Positions 1 through 9,334 of a stretch of 64,000 nt of DNA are shown in pieces. Below the pieces are notes generated by a model. That model saw nothing but the letters and a program-made list of their open reading frames with translations, did no database searches and was not told the DNA's origin. The DNA is from Vibrio alfacsensis (GTDB lineage: Bacteria > Pseudomonadota > Gammaproteobacteria > Enterobacterales > Vibrionaceae). Numbering within the stretch: position 1 is the stretch's first letter; the number at the start of each line of letters is the position of its first letter. Location of the stretch: positions 2,418,001 through 2,482,000 of the forward strand of contig NZ_CP032093.1 of assembly GCF_003544875.1 (NCBI RefSeq). The letters are read 5' to 3'. Made by a program: the position numbers and the translations under genes.

Positions 1-393
1 GGTTCCTGCGCGTTCAATCGCTTGATCAATAGTGTCAACAGTCAATACACCAAATGCTACTGGAAGACTATACTCCATAGACACTTGTGCTAGACCCTTG
101 TTACATTCACTACAAACATAGTCAAAGTGAGGTGTACCGCCACGGATTACTGTACCTAGAGATACGATTGCATCGTACTTACCAGTTTTAGCAACGCGCT
201 GAGCTACCAATGGTAGTTCTACGGCACCAGGGCAACGAACAACAGTGATGTTGTCTTCGCTTACTTGTCCGTGACGCTTTAGTGTATCGATCGCACCAGA
301 AAGTAGGCTTTCGTTAATAAAACTGTTAAAACGAGAAATAACGATAGCAATTTTTGCATTTGGCGCTGGGAAGCCACCCTCGATCACTTTCAT
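1..393 (-). CDS. ribH: 6,7-dimethyl-8-ribityllumazine synthase, 3'-truncated by window edge
   Basis: RibH condenses 5-amino-6-ribitylamino-uracil with 3,4-dihydroxy-2-butanone 4-phosphate, the penultimate step of riboflavin synthesis, as a cytosolic oligomeric shell. The 131 visible codons begin [18 protein letters not shown] and contain the family core segments [18 protein letters not shown] and [15 protein letters not shown]. Roughly the last 25 residues lie outside the window (family length about 156). The start is set by AAAGGA about eight bases upstream of ATG. It is the most distal rib gene here, 169 bp after ribBX on the same strand. Identification is firm. Confidence 0.95.
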   Translation of the reverse strand, partial: MKVIEGGFPAPNAKIAIVISRFNSFINESLLSGAIDTLKRHGQVSEDNITVVRCPGAVELPLVAQRVAKTGKYDAIVSLGTVIRGGTPHFDYVCSECNKGLAQVSMEYSLPVAFGVLTVDTIDQAIERAGT

Positions 394-509
394 AAGCTTT
401 CCTTTAACTGTATTTATAAGTGAAAATTGTTCATCAAGTGAGAATCGCCGGATTCTAGCACAAATTTGTGAGCAATATCTAATGGAAATTAGGGGCGAGT
501 CACGAACGC

Positions 510-544
510 CTAGCCACAAGCAAAATCGGTGGACTTATGGCTAG
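510..544. other. Imperfect hairpin between ribBX and ribH
   Basis: Two 11-base arms (CTAGCCACAAG and CTTATGGCTAG) pair with one mismatch around a 13-base loop. No T-run follows on the minus strand, so it is not a convincing intrinsic terminator. It could be an RNA processing or stability element in the rib transcript. Function unknown. Confidence 0.35.
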
Positions 545-562
545 GTATAAATCGTTCTAGTA

Positions 563-1672
563 TTACTCGCAGACGTATTCAACCACGTTTAAGCCAAATC
601 CGCCTAATGCGTGGTATTTTTTATTCGTTGAAGACAGTAGACGCATATCATGAACCCCCAAATCTGCTAGGATTTGAGACCCCACACCTACGCGGCGCGA
701 TGTACCTTGTTTCTTTGCAAGCGTTGGCGCTTCACCTTTATCTTGCGCTTCAAACATTTTTACGCGGTGAATCAGCAAATCTGTTGAGTCTTCATGGCCG
801 AGAACCACGAGGACACCCCCCTCTTCACCGATACGCTTCATCGCTTTATCTAGCGTCCAACTGCGCTCGGCATTACGATCACTGCGAAGAACATCAGTAA
901 AGACATCTTGAAGATGCACTCGAACCAATGGTGCTTCCTCAGTTAAATCGCCATTTTGCATTGCGTAATGAACTTGATTGTCGATGGTATCTTTATAGGT
1001 CACCAACTTGAACTCACCATACTCCGTTGGCAGCTTACATTCTGCCACACGCTCAATCGTGGTTTCCGTGTTGTTACGGTATTCGATAAGATCCGCGATT
1101 GTACCTAACTTCAAACCGTGTTTTTCGGCAAAAACTTCAAGATCAGGACGTCGTGCCATCGTGCCATCGTCATTTAAGATTTCAACAATGACTGATGCTG
1201 GTTCAAGCCCTGCTAGACGCGCCAAATCACAACCCGCTTCAGTATGGCCTGCGCGAGTCAACACTCCACCGTCTTGTGCTGCAAGTGGGAAAATATGCCC
1301 CGGTTGCACCAAATCCGATGCTTTTGCATTTGATGCAACCGCAGCTTGCACAGTGCGAGCACGATCCGCCGCAGAAATACCCGTCGTTACCCCTTCAGCT
1401 GCTTCAATAGAAACCGTGAAGTTAGTGGTGTACTGTGCATTATTGTCTTGCACCATCGGTGGTAAGCCTAGGCTTTCACAGCGAGTTTTTGTCATGGTCA
1501 GACAGATCAATCCACGACCATATGTCGCCATAAAGTTAATGGCTTCAGGTGTGATATGTTCGGCAGCCATGATCAGGTCGCCCTCGTTCTCACGATCTTC
1601 GTCATCCATCAAGATGACCATTTTACCCGCGCGAATATCATCAATAATTTCTTGTGGCGTGCTGATTGGCAT
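563..1672 (-). CDS. ribB: RibBX: 3,4-dihydroxy-2-butanone 4-phosphate synthase with degenerate GTP cyclohydrolase II-like C-terminus
   Basis: Converts ribulose 5-phosphate to the four-carbon riboflavin precursor. The N-terminal half (about residues 1-200) has the DHBP synthase signatures [12 protein letters not shown] and [20 protein letters not shown]. The C-terminal half (about 205-369) resembles GTP cyclohydrolase II, but the zinc-binding segment SECLTGD...LRCDCG is replaced by [15 protein letters not shown] with no cysteines, and the GTP-site region is shortened. This matches the RibBX variant known in proteobacteria, so only the RibB activity is expected and GTP cyclohydrolase II must be encoded elsewhere. 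It follows ribE on the same strand with a 158-bp gap in which I see no gene. Confidence 0.93.
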   Translation of the reverse strand: MPISTPQEIIDDIRAGKMVILMDDEDRENEGDLIMAAEHITPEAINFMATYGRGLICLTMTKTRCESLGLPPMVQDNNAQYTTNFTVSIEAAEGVTTGISAADRARTVQAAVASNAKASDLVQPGHIFPLAAQDGGVLTRAGHTEAGCDLARLAGLEPASVIVEILNDDGTMARRPDLEVFAEKHGLKLGTIADLIEYRNNTETTIERVAECKLPTEYGEFKLVTYKDTIDNQVHYAMQNGDLTEEAPLVRVHLQDVFTDVLRSDRNAERSWTLDKAMKRIGEEGGVLVVLGHEDSTDLLIHRVKMFEAQDKGEAPTLAKKQGTSRRVGVGSQILADLGVHDMRLLSSTNKKYHALGGFGLNVVEYVCE

Positions 1673-1830
1673 AACCTACTCCCCGTTATTCTTAATTTAT
1701 TGTTGGCAGCAATGCGCTTCGAACTTAGTTTTCCTTGCCAAGTCTTGAAACACCATTTCATTCGAGTTTGAACGGACCAACATGTAAGTCAATTGACCTT
1801 ATGATGTTCTGTGACTGTGGTCTGCTTAGC

Positions 1831-2484
1831 TTATGCAAAACCGTTTTGCCGCAAAAACTCCATTGTGATGCGCGATTCTTGCTTTTGCTCTTGCTGGCCT
1901 TGCAACAAGCGCTCCATATAACGAGCAAGCACATCGACTTCTAGGTTCACTTTGCGACCTACATGAAATTGATCAATCGTGGTCTCTTCACTGGTGTGAG
2001 GAACAATCGTCAATTTAAAACCATTTTTACGTAGGTCATTGACGGTCAGACTAATGCCATCCACTGTGATCGAGCCTTTTTCTGCGACGTACTTACTGAT
2101 TTCAGCAGGCATTTCTACCCAAAATTCAATCGCGCGACCAACTTGGTTGCGCTCAACAATCACGCCCACGCCATCGACGTGACCAGACACAATGTGCCCA
2201 CCAAAACGTGTCGTTGGTAACATGGCCTTTTCTAGGTTCACTTTATCGCCAACTTGGTAAGCGGCAAAACCGGTTTTATTCAGCGTTTCCAGCGATAAGT
2301 CGGCACTGTAATAGTTGCTACCGAAGTCGACGACCGTCAAGCACACACCATTGGTCGCAATACTATCGCCTAACTTAACGTCAGACATATCCAACTTGCC
2401 GACTTCTACCGTGACGGTGATATCTTCGCCTTTTGGCGTAATCGCAGCTAACTTACCAACTGCTTCTACAATTCCTGTAAACAT
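1831..2484 (-). CDS. ribE: Riboflavin synthase, alpha subunit
   Basis: Dismutates two 6,7-dimethyl-8-ribityllumazine molecules to riboflavin plus the pyrimidine precursor. The 217-residue protein begins MFTGIVEAVG, the invariant start of this family, and shows the two internally repeated lumazine-binding domains, each with a GVCLTV / GISLTV type motif (near residues 46 and 144). Length is normal. It lies 11 bp after ribD, so ribD and ribE are almost certainly cotranscribed. The symbol ribE follows Bacillus/Vibrio use; the E. coli equivalent is ribC. Confidence 0.96.
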   Translation of the reverse strand: MFTGIVEAVGKLAAITPKGEDITVTVEVGKLDMSDVKLGDSIATNGVCLTVVDFGSNYYSADLSLETLNKTGFAAYQVGDKVNLEKAMLPTTRFGGHIVSGHVDGVGVIVERNQVGRAIEFWVEMPAEISKYVAEKGSITVDGISLTVNDLRKNGFKLTIVPHTSEETTIDQFHVGRKVNLEVDVLARYMERLLQGQQEQKQESRITMEFLRQNGFA

Positions 2485-2495
2485 AGTGCTTCTTT

Positions 2496-3623
2496 CTAAT
2501 TCGGATTAGTTGTGACGGTGGCGGTGATACGGATATCCACACCAACCATTCGAACGTCTGTAATGTTTAAATCGATGACATCAGCCATGTTGCTCAAACC
2601 AAGCGCACCGATCAAACCTCGACCATCACTGCCCATCAACTTAGGTGCGAGGTAAACGATCAATTCATCGACTAGGTTGGCTTTGATAAGCGAACTCGCG
2701 AGCGTAGCCCCAGCTTCCACCCATAAATGATTGATGTGGTGCTCTGCTGCGATGGTTTTTAATGTCGCAGCCAAATTAATTTGACCCGTCTGATCCAGCT
2801 TAGGAGCAATATCACCCTTTGGGCTGACAATGATACGCTCACCATCGGTATTGAATAACTTTAGATCATCACTGAGTTGAGATTGGCGGTCTAAAATCAC
2901 CCGAGAAGGCTGACGGACGTGTTGTTGAGGGTATTGTGCTTGCACGCTTAAGGGGAGATCATCCCAGCGTACATTCAGCGAGGCATTGTCATCCATTACC
3001 GTTTTACTGGTTGAGAGTACACCACCGCTTATGGCACGGTAACGCTGAACATCTTGTCGAGCTTTCGGGGAAGTGATCCACTGGCTCTGACCATTATTCA
3101 AGGCAGTTTGCCCATCGAGACTGGCCGCCATTTTCAGTTGCACGAATGGCATGCCCGTTTGCATAAACTTAATGAAAGCACGATTCAGTGCTTTGGCTTC
3201 ACTTTCTAACAAGCCGACCTGAACTTCTACGCCTGCATCACGCAGCATTTGAAAACCGCGCCCTGCGACTTTCGGGTTCGGATCTTTCATCGCGCAGACA
3301 ACACGAGCGACTTTGGCTTTGATTAGCCCTTCAGCACAAGGCGGAGTGCGGCCATAGTGCGAACAAGGTTCAAGTGTCACATAAGCGGTTGCGCCTTCGG
3401 CCTTTTCCCCTGCCATACGCAAAGCAAACACTTCTGCATGAGGTTCACCAGCGCGATAATGATAGCCCTCACCGACAATTTCGCCATTGCGAACAATGAC
3501 ACAGCCGACATTTGGGTTTGGAGCGGTGGTATAAATGCCGCGCTGGGCCAATTTAAGCGCGCGCGACATCATATCGAAATCTTGAGAGGTAAATTCTGAA
3601 GTCTTTGTGAATTGAACCGTCAT
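2496..3623 (-). CDS. ribD: Bifunctional pyrimidine deaminase/reductase
   Basis: Carries out steps two and three of riboflavin synthesis: deamination then reduction of the pyrimidine phosphoribosyl intermediate. The N-terminal cytidine-deaminase-like domain (about residues 15-140) contains the zinc and catalytic motif HAEVFAL and PCSHYGRTPPC. The C-terminal domain (about 160-370) is the RibD reductase with a KMAASLDGQ motif. An internal methionine pair near residue 18 could be an alternative start, but the chosen ATG lies 4 bp after the nrdR stop, suggesting translational coupling. Confidence 0.95.
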   Translation of the reverse strand: MTVQFTKTSEFTSQDFDMMSRALKLAQRGIYTTAPNPNVGCVIVRNGEIVGEGYHYRAGEPHAEVFALRMAGEKAEGATAYVTLEPCSHYGRTPPCAEGLIKAKVARVVCAMKDPNPKVAGRGFQMLRDAGVEVQVGLLESEAKALNRAFIKFMQTGMPFVQLKMAASLDGQTALNNGQSQWITSPKARQDVQRYRAISGGVLSTSKTVMDDNASLNVRWDDLPLSVQAQYPQQHVRQPSRVILDRQSQLSDDLKLFNTDGERIIVSPKGDIAPKLDQTGQINLAATLKTIAAEHHINHLWVEAGATLASSLIKANLVDELIVYLAPKLMGSDGRGLIGALGLSNMADVIDLNITDVRMVGVDIRITATVTTNPN

Positions 3624-3627
3624 TCAA

Positions 3628-4077
3628 TTAATCTTCAAGGCGAGCGATTTCTTCACCGAATTCGCGGATATCTTCAAAACTACGGTAAACCGATGCAAAA
3701 CGGATATAGGCAACTTTGTCCAACTCTTTAAGTTGATCCATCACCAAGTTACCGATCATCTCACTTGGTACTTCACGCTCACCTGTGGCACGCAACTGAG
3801 ATTTAATCATGCTGATCGCCAGCTCAATAGAATCCGCACTCACCGGGCGTTTTTCGAGTGCTCGTTGAATACCGCCGACCATTTTATCTTCATCAAAGGG
3901 TTCACGATTACCATTAGACTTAATTACTCTAGGCATCACCAATTCTGCCGTTTCAAACGTCGTAAAGCGTTCGCTACAAGCCAGACATTGGCGACGACGA
4001 CGAACTTGATGGCCGTCTGCAACTAAGCGGGAATCTATTACTTTTGTATCGTTCTCAGAACAAAAAGGACAATGCAT
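3628..4077 (-). CDS. nrdR: Transcriptional repressor NrdR
   Basis: Nucleotide-sensing repressor of ribonucleotide reductase operons. The 149-residue protein starts MHCPFC and has the four-cysteine zinc ribbon CPFC..CLAC followed by the basic RRRR segment, then an ATP-cone domain (about residues 47-137). It is the promoter-proximal gene of the nrdR-ribD-ribE-ribBX-ribH run, with 4 bp to ribD. Start and length match the family exactly. Confidence 0.97.
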   Translation of the reverse strand: MHCPFCSENDTKVIDSRLVADGHQVRRRRQCLACSERFTTFETAELVMPRVIKSNGNREPFDEDKMVGGIQRALEKRPVSADSIELAISMIKSQLRATGEREVPSEMIGNLVMDQLKELDKVAYIRFASVYRSFEDIREFGEEIARLED

Positions 4078-4154
4078 GTCACCTCCAAATATCGTGGCTT
4101 TAGGGTCGTCCCAAAAGCAAGACTAGTGTAGCGGAATGCCATCTTAGAGAAAAC

Positions 4155-4180
4155 AAAAAGGGGCATCTCTGCCCCTTTTT
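4155..4180 (-). terminator. Rho-independent terminator of proBA
   Basis: Perfect stem AAAAAGGGGCA / TGCCCCTTTTT with a four-base loop, ending in Ts in the minus-strand direction, 24 bp after the proA stop and before nrdR. Confidence 0.85.
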
Positions 4181-4203
4181 CAATCAATATCAGACAGTTT
4201 CTG

Positions 4204-5454
4204 TTAACTGCGTGCTAGGTAGTTTGCCTTACCAACCCATTTGTAGCTGGTTAACTCTTCTAAGCCCATTGGGCCGCGTGCATGCAGTTTCTGCGTTGAT
4301 ACTGCAACTTCAGCACCTAAGCCGAATTGAGCACCATCAGTAAAGCGTGTTGCCGCATTCACGTAAACCGCAGCAGAGCCCACTGAATTGATGAATAACT
4401 CTGAGTTCACCAAACTATTTGTCATGATCGCATCAGAATGGCTCGCATTGTGCACTCGCATATGGTCAATGGCTTCTTTTACGTCAGCAACGACTTTAAC
4501 GCCCAAGGTGTAGCTTAACCATTCCGTATCAAAGTCGCCCTCTGCCGCATCACGAATTTGTTTCGCTTGTGCCATCAGCGCTTTCGCTTTTGGCTCAGCA
4601 ACAAAGGTCACCGTATCGTTCATGCGTTCGACGATCATTGGTAGGAACTGTGCAGCGACTTGTTCGTGTACAAGCAAAGTGTCTAGAGAATTACACGCAG
4701 ATGGGCGCTGAACCTTTGAGTTCTCAACCACGTTAAGAGACTTCTCTAGATCGGCAGATTCATCCACGAAAATATGGCTAATACCAAAGCCGCCAATGAT
4801 GACTGGAATGGTGCTGTTCTCTTTACACATTTTGTGTAGTCCAGCACCACCACGCGGAATGATCATATCGACGTAGTCGTCTAGCTTAAGCAGTTGAGAA
4901 ACCAACTCGCGGTCTGGCTTTTCAATGTACTGAACTGATGCCGCTGGCAAGTTCGCTTTTGCTAACGCAGATTGGATCACTTTCACCAATTCCATGTTAG
5001 AGAAGAACGTCTCTTTACCACCACGTAGGATGCTTGCGTTACCCGTTTTCAAACACAACGCAGCGATATCAATTGTCACGTTCGGGCGCGCTTCGTAAAT
5101 CACACCGACGACACCAAGTGGTACACGGCGACGAGACAGAGACATGCCGTTTTCTAGCACTTTACTGTCAATTTCGCTGCCCACAGGATCGTTTAGGCTA
5201 ATCACATTGCGAACATCATTCGCGATACCCGTGAGACGCTCTTCATTCAATAGAAGACGATCCAGTAGCGCATCGGTTAGACCTGCTTCACGGCCTAATT
5301 CGATGTCTTTTGCATTGGCCGCTAAAATAGCAGCAGCGTTCGCTTCTAGCTCATCAGCAATGATCGCTAGCGCTTGGTTTTTCTGTGCGGTTGACGCTGT
5401 CGCCAATTCGAAAGCTGCATCTTTTGCAGCTTTGCCCATATTAGTTAAATCCAC
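4204..5454 (-). CDS. proA: Gamma-glutamyl phosphate reductase
   Basis: NADPH-dependent reduction of gamma-glutamyl phosphate to glutamate semialdehyde, second step of proline synthesis. The 416-residue protein has the aldehyde-dehydrogenase-like fold with the catalytic cysteine in the segment [17 protein letters not shown] (about residue 253) and the conserved end SYKWVG. It starts with GTG, supported by GAGGG at good spacing. It lies 17 bp after proB, forming the usual proBA operon, and a strong terminator follows. Confidence 0.97.
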   Translation of the reverse strand: MDLTNMGKAAKDAAFELATASTAQKNQALAIIADELEANAAAILAANAKDIELGREAGLTDALLDRLLLNEERLTGIANDVRNVISLNDPVGSEIDSKVLENGMSLSRRRVPLGVVGVIYEARPNVTIDIAALCLKTGNASILRGGKETFFSNMELVKVIQSALAKANLPAASVQYIEKPDRELVSQLLKLDDYVDMIIPRGGAGLHKMCKENSTIPVIIGGFGISHIFVDESADLEKSLNVVENSKVQRPSACNSLDTLLVHEQVAAQFLPMIVERMNDTVTFVAEPKAKALMAQAKQIRDAAEGDFDTEWLSYTLGVKVVADVKEAIDHMRVHNASHSDAIMTNSLVNSELFINSVGSAAVYVNAATRFTDGAQFGLGAEVAVSTQKLHARGPMGLEELTSYKWVGKANYLARS

Positions 5455-5471
5455 TTTGTTACCCTCAATTC

Positions 5472-6611
5472 TTATTCTTGAATGACAACAAGATCATCAC
5501 GATGAATGACTTCTGAGCCGTAATCGTGACCCAAAATAGAGATGATATCTTTACTGTGTTTGCCTGCAATTTTTGCTAGGTCTTCATTTGAGTAAGCGCT
5601 AATGCCACGAGCAACCAATTTTCCGTGAGCGTTAGTCACACGTACCACTTCGCCTCGGGCAAAATCACCACTAACCGCCACGACGCCTTTCGCAAGCAAA
5701 CTACTGCCTTTGCCAACGACCGCGTTAACCGCTCCGTCATCAATGATGATATCCCCCGTTGCAGCTGGACCAGCAAGGATCCAACGCTTACGGTTTTCTA
5801 GTGCTTCAGAGCAAGGTAGGAAACGCGTGCCTTGCGGCTCTGAGCTTAATGAATCAAAGATAACATTCGGTGCGCTACCTGCAGCGATGATCACTTCAAT
5901 CCCCGCGCGACGTGCAATATCAGCCGCTTGGAGTTTAGTCGCCATACCGCCAGTGCCTAGCGTTGTCCCGCTACCACCTGCAATTTTACGCAACGTATCA
6001 TCGATGGTTTTTACTTCTTTGATAAGTTCAGCATTTGGGTCTTTACGCGGGTCAGCGGTAAACAAACCTTTTTGGTCTGTTAGAAGTAACAATTTGTCTG
6101 CACCACATAGAATACCCACTAACGCAGATAAATTGTCGTTGTCACCCACTTTGATTTCATTGGTTGCCACGGCATCATTTTCATTCACGATCGGAATGAT
6201 ATCGTTCGCGACCAACGCATTGATGGTGTCACGAGCATTAAGGAAACGCTCACGATCATCCAAATCGGCGCGTGTCAGCAGCATTTGGCCAATTTTGATG
6301 CCATAAATACCAAACAGAGACTCCCATGTCTGAATCAAACGGCTCTGACCGACAGCGGCAAGTAACTGCTTACTTGACATCGCATTGGGCAGTGCGGGGT
6401 ATCCAAGATGCTCACGGCCTGCTGCAATTGCACCAGACGAAACCATTACTACTGAATGGCCTTGTTTTTTAAGCTCCGCACATTGACGAGCCAGCTCTAC
6501 CATGTGAGCACGGTTTAACGCCAAAGTGCCGCCGGTCAGCACACTTGTACCTAGTTTCACAACGACGGTTTGAGGTTGTGAAACAACTGCATTCTGTTGA
6601 TTCGTTGTCAT
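5472..6611 (-). CDS. proB: Glutamate 5-kinase
   Basis: Phosphorylates glutamate at the gamma carboxylate, the committed and feedback-inhibited step of proline synthesis. The amino-acid-kinase domain (about residues 14-260) shows [12 protein letters not shown] and [16 protein letters not shown] domain (about 285-365) follows, as in E. coli ProB. It is the first gene of the proBA unit, and ProB hands its unstable product to ProA. Length 379, slightly longer than E. coli because of a short N-terminal extension. Confidence 0.97.
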   Translation of the reverse strand: MTTNQQNAVVSQPQTVVVKLGTSVLTGGTLALNRAHMVELARQCAELKKQGHSVVMVSSGAIAAGREHLGYPALPNAMSSKQLLAAVGQSRLIQTWESLFGIYGIKIGQMLLTRADLDDRERFLNARDTINALVANDIIPIVNENDAVATNEIKVGDNDNLSALVGILCGADKLLLLTDQKGLFTADPRKDPNAELIKEVKTIDDTLRKIAGGSGTTLGTGGMATKLQAADIARRAGIEVIIAAGSAPNVIFDSLSSEPQGTRFLPCSEALENRKRWILAGPAATGDIIIDDGAVNAVVGKGSSLLAKGVVAVSGDFARGEVVRVTNAHGKLVARGISAYSNEDLAKIAGKHSKDIISILGHDYGSEVIHRDDLVVIQE

Positions 6612-6680
6612 GATGTCTTCTGATATGAAAACAAATAAAGAGTGGATGTTTTAGCAATCAAATGGGGATTTAACAAGCAG

Positions 6681-6705
6681 AAAAGGTGCGAAAACGCACC
6701 TTTTT
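6681..6705 (-). terminator. Rho-independent terminator of crl
   Basis: Hairpin AAAAGGTGCG / CGCACCTTTTT with a short A-rich loop, read on the minus strand and ending in a T-run. It lies between the crl stop and the proB start. Confidence 0.8.
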
Positions 6706-6732
6706 GTATTACGGGAGGAGAAAAGCGTCAAA

Positions 6733-7122
6733 TTAGGCGAAATCAAACGATTCCGTGTGATATTCCACGTCCAGTTTAAAATGCTCTTCCAATGTATCCA
6801 CCAACTTTTGGTGGAACGTATTCTGAGTAAGGTACACTTCTTCCACCACCTTTTTCGGCAATGCCTCAGATACCCACTCTCCCTCTTTATTGTATTTACC
6901 TATGTGGTATTTCGCCGTAAAGCCGCCATCGGTGGACTCCAAATCCATCCACCAGCCCCAAAACTCACGTTTTTCAGGCGACTTTTTGTCGTCTACGCAA
7001 ACAGACAAACAATCGAAATAATAGCGCCCCTCTTGTGATTGAGGCTCCCGAAGGTATGGCCCCACCGCCTTTAACTTAGACATTAAGCGAAAGTGAGTTG
7101 GGCCCTGACTTGTCTCTGACAT
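6733..7122 (-). CDS. crl: Sigma factor-binding protein Crl
   Basis: Crl binds RpoS and promotes its assembly with core RNA polymerase. The protein contains the conserved segments [15 protein letters not shown] and [10 protein letters not shown] (about residues 34-62). I chose the ATG giving 129 residues (MSETSQ...) because GGAG sits seven bases upstream; a longer reading frame to 7185 exists but has no ribosome-binding site. A terminator follows and the gene is monocistronic. Divergence from the E. coli sequence is normal for Vibrio. Confidence 0.92.
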   Translation of the reverse strand: MSETSQGPTHFRLMSKLKAVGPYLREPQSQEGRYYFDCLSVCVDDKKSPEKREFWGWWMDLESTDGGFTAKYHIGKYNKEGEWVSEALPKKVVEEVYLTQNTFHQKLVDTLEEHFKLDVEYHTESFDFA

Positions 7123-7236
7123 AAGAATCTCCGTTTCTATTGTAAGGATAGCTTCTACCCAAGAATGATTATTTCTAGTTATCATGAGCTTAATTTTTGC
7201 TCACTATTACCACTCTTCACTAATTTAAACGGTTTG

Positions 7237-8484
7237 TCATCTCAATAATTCGTCTTCTAACCACTTTATAGCTAAATCGAGGGATTGCTCATACCCTTTT
7301 GTAATTGTTTTTGAGCTGATTTTCTTTGCTTGTCCATACTGACTAAACAGGGCGACGAGCTGATTATCACTGTGAGGCGAAACTGGATCACCCTCAAGGC
7401 TCAAAGCAAGGACGGGTACTTTCGTTTTACGACTACTTAAAAAACCCTGTACTTTCAATGACCAAGCCATCATTTGCCCTGCCATACTATTTATGTCGAC
7501 CGCATTTTTACCAATACGAGACGCCAATAAATCGAGATACATCTTTGGCATCATTTGCAGTTTTTTAGGCGACGTAAAAATATCGTGCACGGGTGCGCCC
7601 AATGCCACACAGGCTTTAATTTTATCTTGTTCAACAAAAGACAGACGAATCATAGCGTTGCCACCAAAACGAAAACCGATCAACCCCACTTTGTGATGAT
7701 CGACCCAAGGCAGCGAGTACAGTTCATTCAACACGGCTTGGTGTAAACAACTGGAGTTTTCAGTCAGTGGCCAGTGAGAACTATGACCAATTGAGGGCAT
7801 GTCCACCGTTAACATCGCAATATCTTTTGGTGCGAGATGGTTGCGGAATAAACGCCACATGTCAGTTTGCAAGCTATCTAAACCAGCACTAACCATCACA
7901 ACCGGTAGTTGTTTATCTGTGCGTGGCAGGTGCAAATTTGCAATGATCTTCCGCCCTTGATATGGAACCTCAATCCGTTTGATGGTGTATTTTGTTTTCT
8001 CTGCCCCCTCTGAATAAGCCTTATTCGCCAACACTTGCGCCTGCAAAGCTAAGTTATCGTTTTTCAGATGTGGGTAACCCGCAATACTAAAACACAACGA
8101 AGCAGAGAACAGTTCATCAGCGGCATCTTCACCACCTAACTCTTCCGCTCGACGCTGATGCTCCATTCCTAGTTTTATCCACTCAAATGTCCAGTTGCCA
8201 CTGTGATATCCCATCACCGTGTCTAGCCATTGGTCATGGGTACGTGAATGCGTTGAGGAGGCAATCTTCGACAGTACGCCCTCCATTTCTATAGGAGACA
8301 AGCCCTGCCATGCCCACTGTAAGCGTCTTAAGTGTCGATACCAAGCGTGCTCTTTATGCTCTTCTCGTTCATCAAGAAGTTTTTGACTGCTAGGCATGTA
8401 CTGAGTAAGTGCGGACGTTTCTTTGGCCTGCTTGTGATTGACAAACAGCGCTTCGGAAAGATTTTTACTGACGTCTTCGGACAT
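7237..8484 (-). CDS. frsA: Esterase FrsA (alpha/beta hydrolase)
   Basis: FrsA is an alpha/beta-fold esterase first linked to the fermentation/respiration balance and to EIIA-Glc binding in Vibrio and enterics. The 415-residue form starting MSEDVSKNLSE matches the Vibrio family start; eight further in-frame codons lie upstream. The hydrolase core (about residues 170-415) has PVVMVSAGLDSLQ and the elbow-like segment GLIGFRFGG. The nucleophile position is not a classical GxSxG, as is typical of FrsA. Confidence 0.9.
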   Translation of the reverse strand: MSEDVSKNLSEALFVNHKQAKETSALTQYMPSSQKLLDEREEHKEHAWYRHLRRLQWAWQGLSPIEMEGVLSKIASSTHSRTHDQWLDTVMGYHSGNWTFEWIKLGMEHQRRAEELGGEDAADELFSASLCFSIAGYPHLKNDNLALQAQVLANKAYSEGAEKTKYTIKRIEVPYQGRKIIANLHLPRTDKQLPVVMVSAGLDSLQTDMWRLFRNHLAPKDIAMLTVDMPSIGHSSHWPLTENSSCLHQAVLNELYSLPWVDHHKVGLIGFRFGGNAMIRLSFVEQDKIKACVALGAPVHDIFTSPKKLQMMPKMYLDLLASRIGKNAVDINSMAGQMMAWSLKVQGFLSSRKTKVPVLALSLEGDPVSPHSDNQLVALFSQYGQAKKISSKTITKGYEQSLDLAIKWLEDELLR

Positions 8485-8527
8485 AGAAAGATCTCTAAAT
8501 ATGAGCAATAACTGTAATCATAATAAA

Positions 8528-8554
8528 AAAAATGCCCCTATAAAGGGGCATTTC
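8528..8554 (-). terminator. Rho-independent terminator of gpt
   Basis: Perfect stem AAATGCCCCT / AGGGGCATTT followed by a T-run on the minus strand, 20 bp after the gpt stop and upstream of frsA. Confidence 0.85.
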
Positions 8555-8574
8555 TCAAGAATCTTAGTTTCGGA

Positions 8575-9038
8575 TTACTTTTGCTTGCGGTTTACTGGCT
8601 CAGCATATTGGATAGACATATCCCATGGTTGCTCAATCCAAGTATCTTGAGCGATGTCTACAACGTAGTCATCCAGCAACTCTTTACCCGATGGTTTTGC
8701 ACATACCGCGATAAGTTTCGCTTTCGGGTACATTTCACGCAATTTACGTGCAGTATCACCACTGTCTACTAGGTCTTCAATGATTAGGTAACCTTCGCCA
8801 TCACCCTCAGGTGCTTTAAGTACGGTCATATCACGTTGATGATCGTGATCGTAGCTTGAGATACAAATCGTATCAACATAACGAATACCTAGCTCACGAG
8901 CCAAAATAGCACCAGGAACCAAACCACCACGGCTCACCGCCCAAATACCTTTCCATTGCTCAGCTGGCATTTGTTTTTCAGCCAGTTCACGGCAGTAAGA
9001 CTGCATCGCATCCCAAGTGATAATGAATTTTTACTCAT
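8575..9038 (-). CDS. gpt: Xanthine-guanine phosphoribosyltransferase, frameshifted near its start
   Basis: Salvages guanine, xanthine and hypoxanthine to nucleotides using PRPP. The PRPP-binding motif [13 protein letters not shown] and the end [12 protein letters not shown] are intact. The family N-terminus ([10 protein letters not shown]) is present in frame, but the ATG at 9036-9038 is one base out of frame: the run at 9028-9032 has five A/T where six would give MSKKFIITWD. As written, translation could only begin at the internal ATG at 9004-9006, losing about 11 residues. This is probably a sequencing undercall; otherwise the gene is impaired. Its terminator lies at 8528-8554. Confidence 0.88.
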
Positions 9039-9077
9039 TGTAATAACCTAATAATTTCAAAATATGCATACCCGTAA

Positions 9078-9114
9078 TTTAGCTTGGCATGCTGAATAAA
9101 CACATCAAGCTAAA
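9078..9114. other. Inverted repeat upstream of gpt
   Basis: Nine-base arms TTTAGCTTG and CAAGCTAAA are separated by 19 bases in the roughly 300-bp gap between gpt and the purine permease gene. No coding gene is evident there. It may be an operator or a leader structure; no assignment can be made. Confidence 0.3.
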
Positions 9115-9288
9115 CTTTCCACACCAAAGGAAATCGGGGTTTCAAGCTGCGCAAACGATTATTCTACCGAAACACTCCATTAATACCAACGCTGATATCA
9201 AAATTCTCTGCATATCGCAGAGAAAAATCGAGTTTGATGAACAATACAAAAAGAAAGCGAATGAATTTTAAAGAATACACGAAAATGC

Positions 9289-9320
9289 AAAAAGCCAGTA
9301 TGAGATCCTCATACTGGCTT
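9289..9320 (-). terminator. Rho-independent terminator of the NCS2 permease gene
   Basis: Long stem AAGCCAGTATGAG / CTCATACTGGCTT with a three-base loop, followed by TTTTTG on the minus strand, 14 bp after the permease stop. Confidence 0.88.
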
Positions 9321-9334
9321 CATCACAAACCGGA

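Noticed and set aside
1673..4077. FMN riboswitch for the rib genes
   Set aside because: I looked for its conserved core upstream of nrdR, ribD, ribE and ribBX and saw none; in Vibrio it usually precedes a separate rib gene elsewhere.
9028..9032. Phase variation at short homopolymers in gpt and other broken genes
   Set aside because: The tracts are only 3-7 bases, too short for efficient slippage, and the affected genes are not typical contingency genes. Undercalling explains them better.
9089..9271. Plus-strand 60-codon frame between gpt and the purine permease
   Set aside because: No ribosome-binding site and composition like random AT-rich sequence; it runs into the convergent terminator region.
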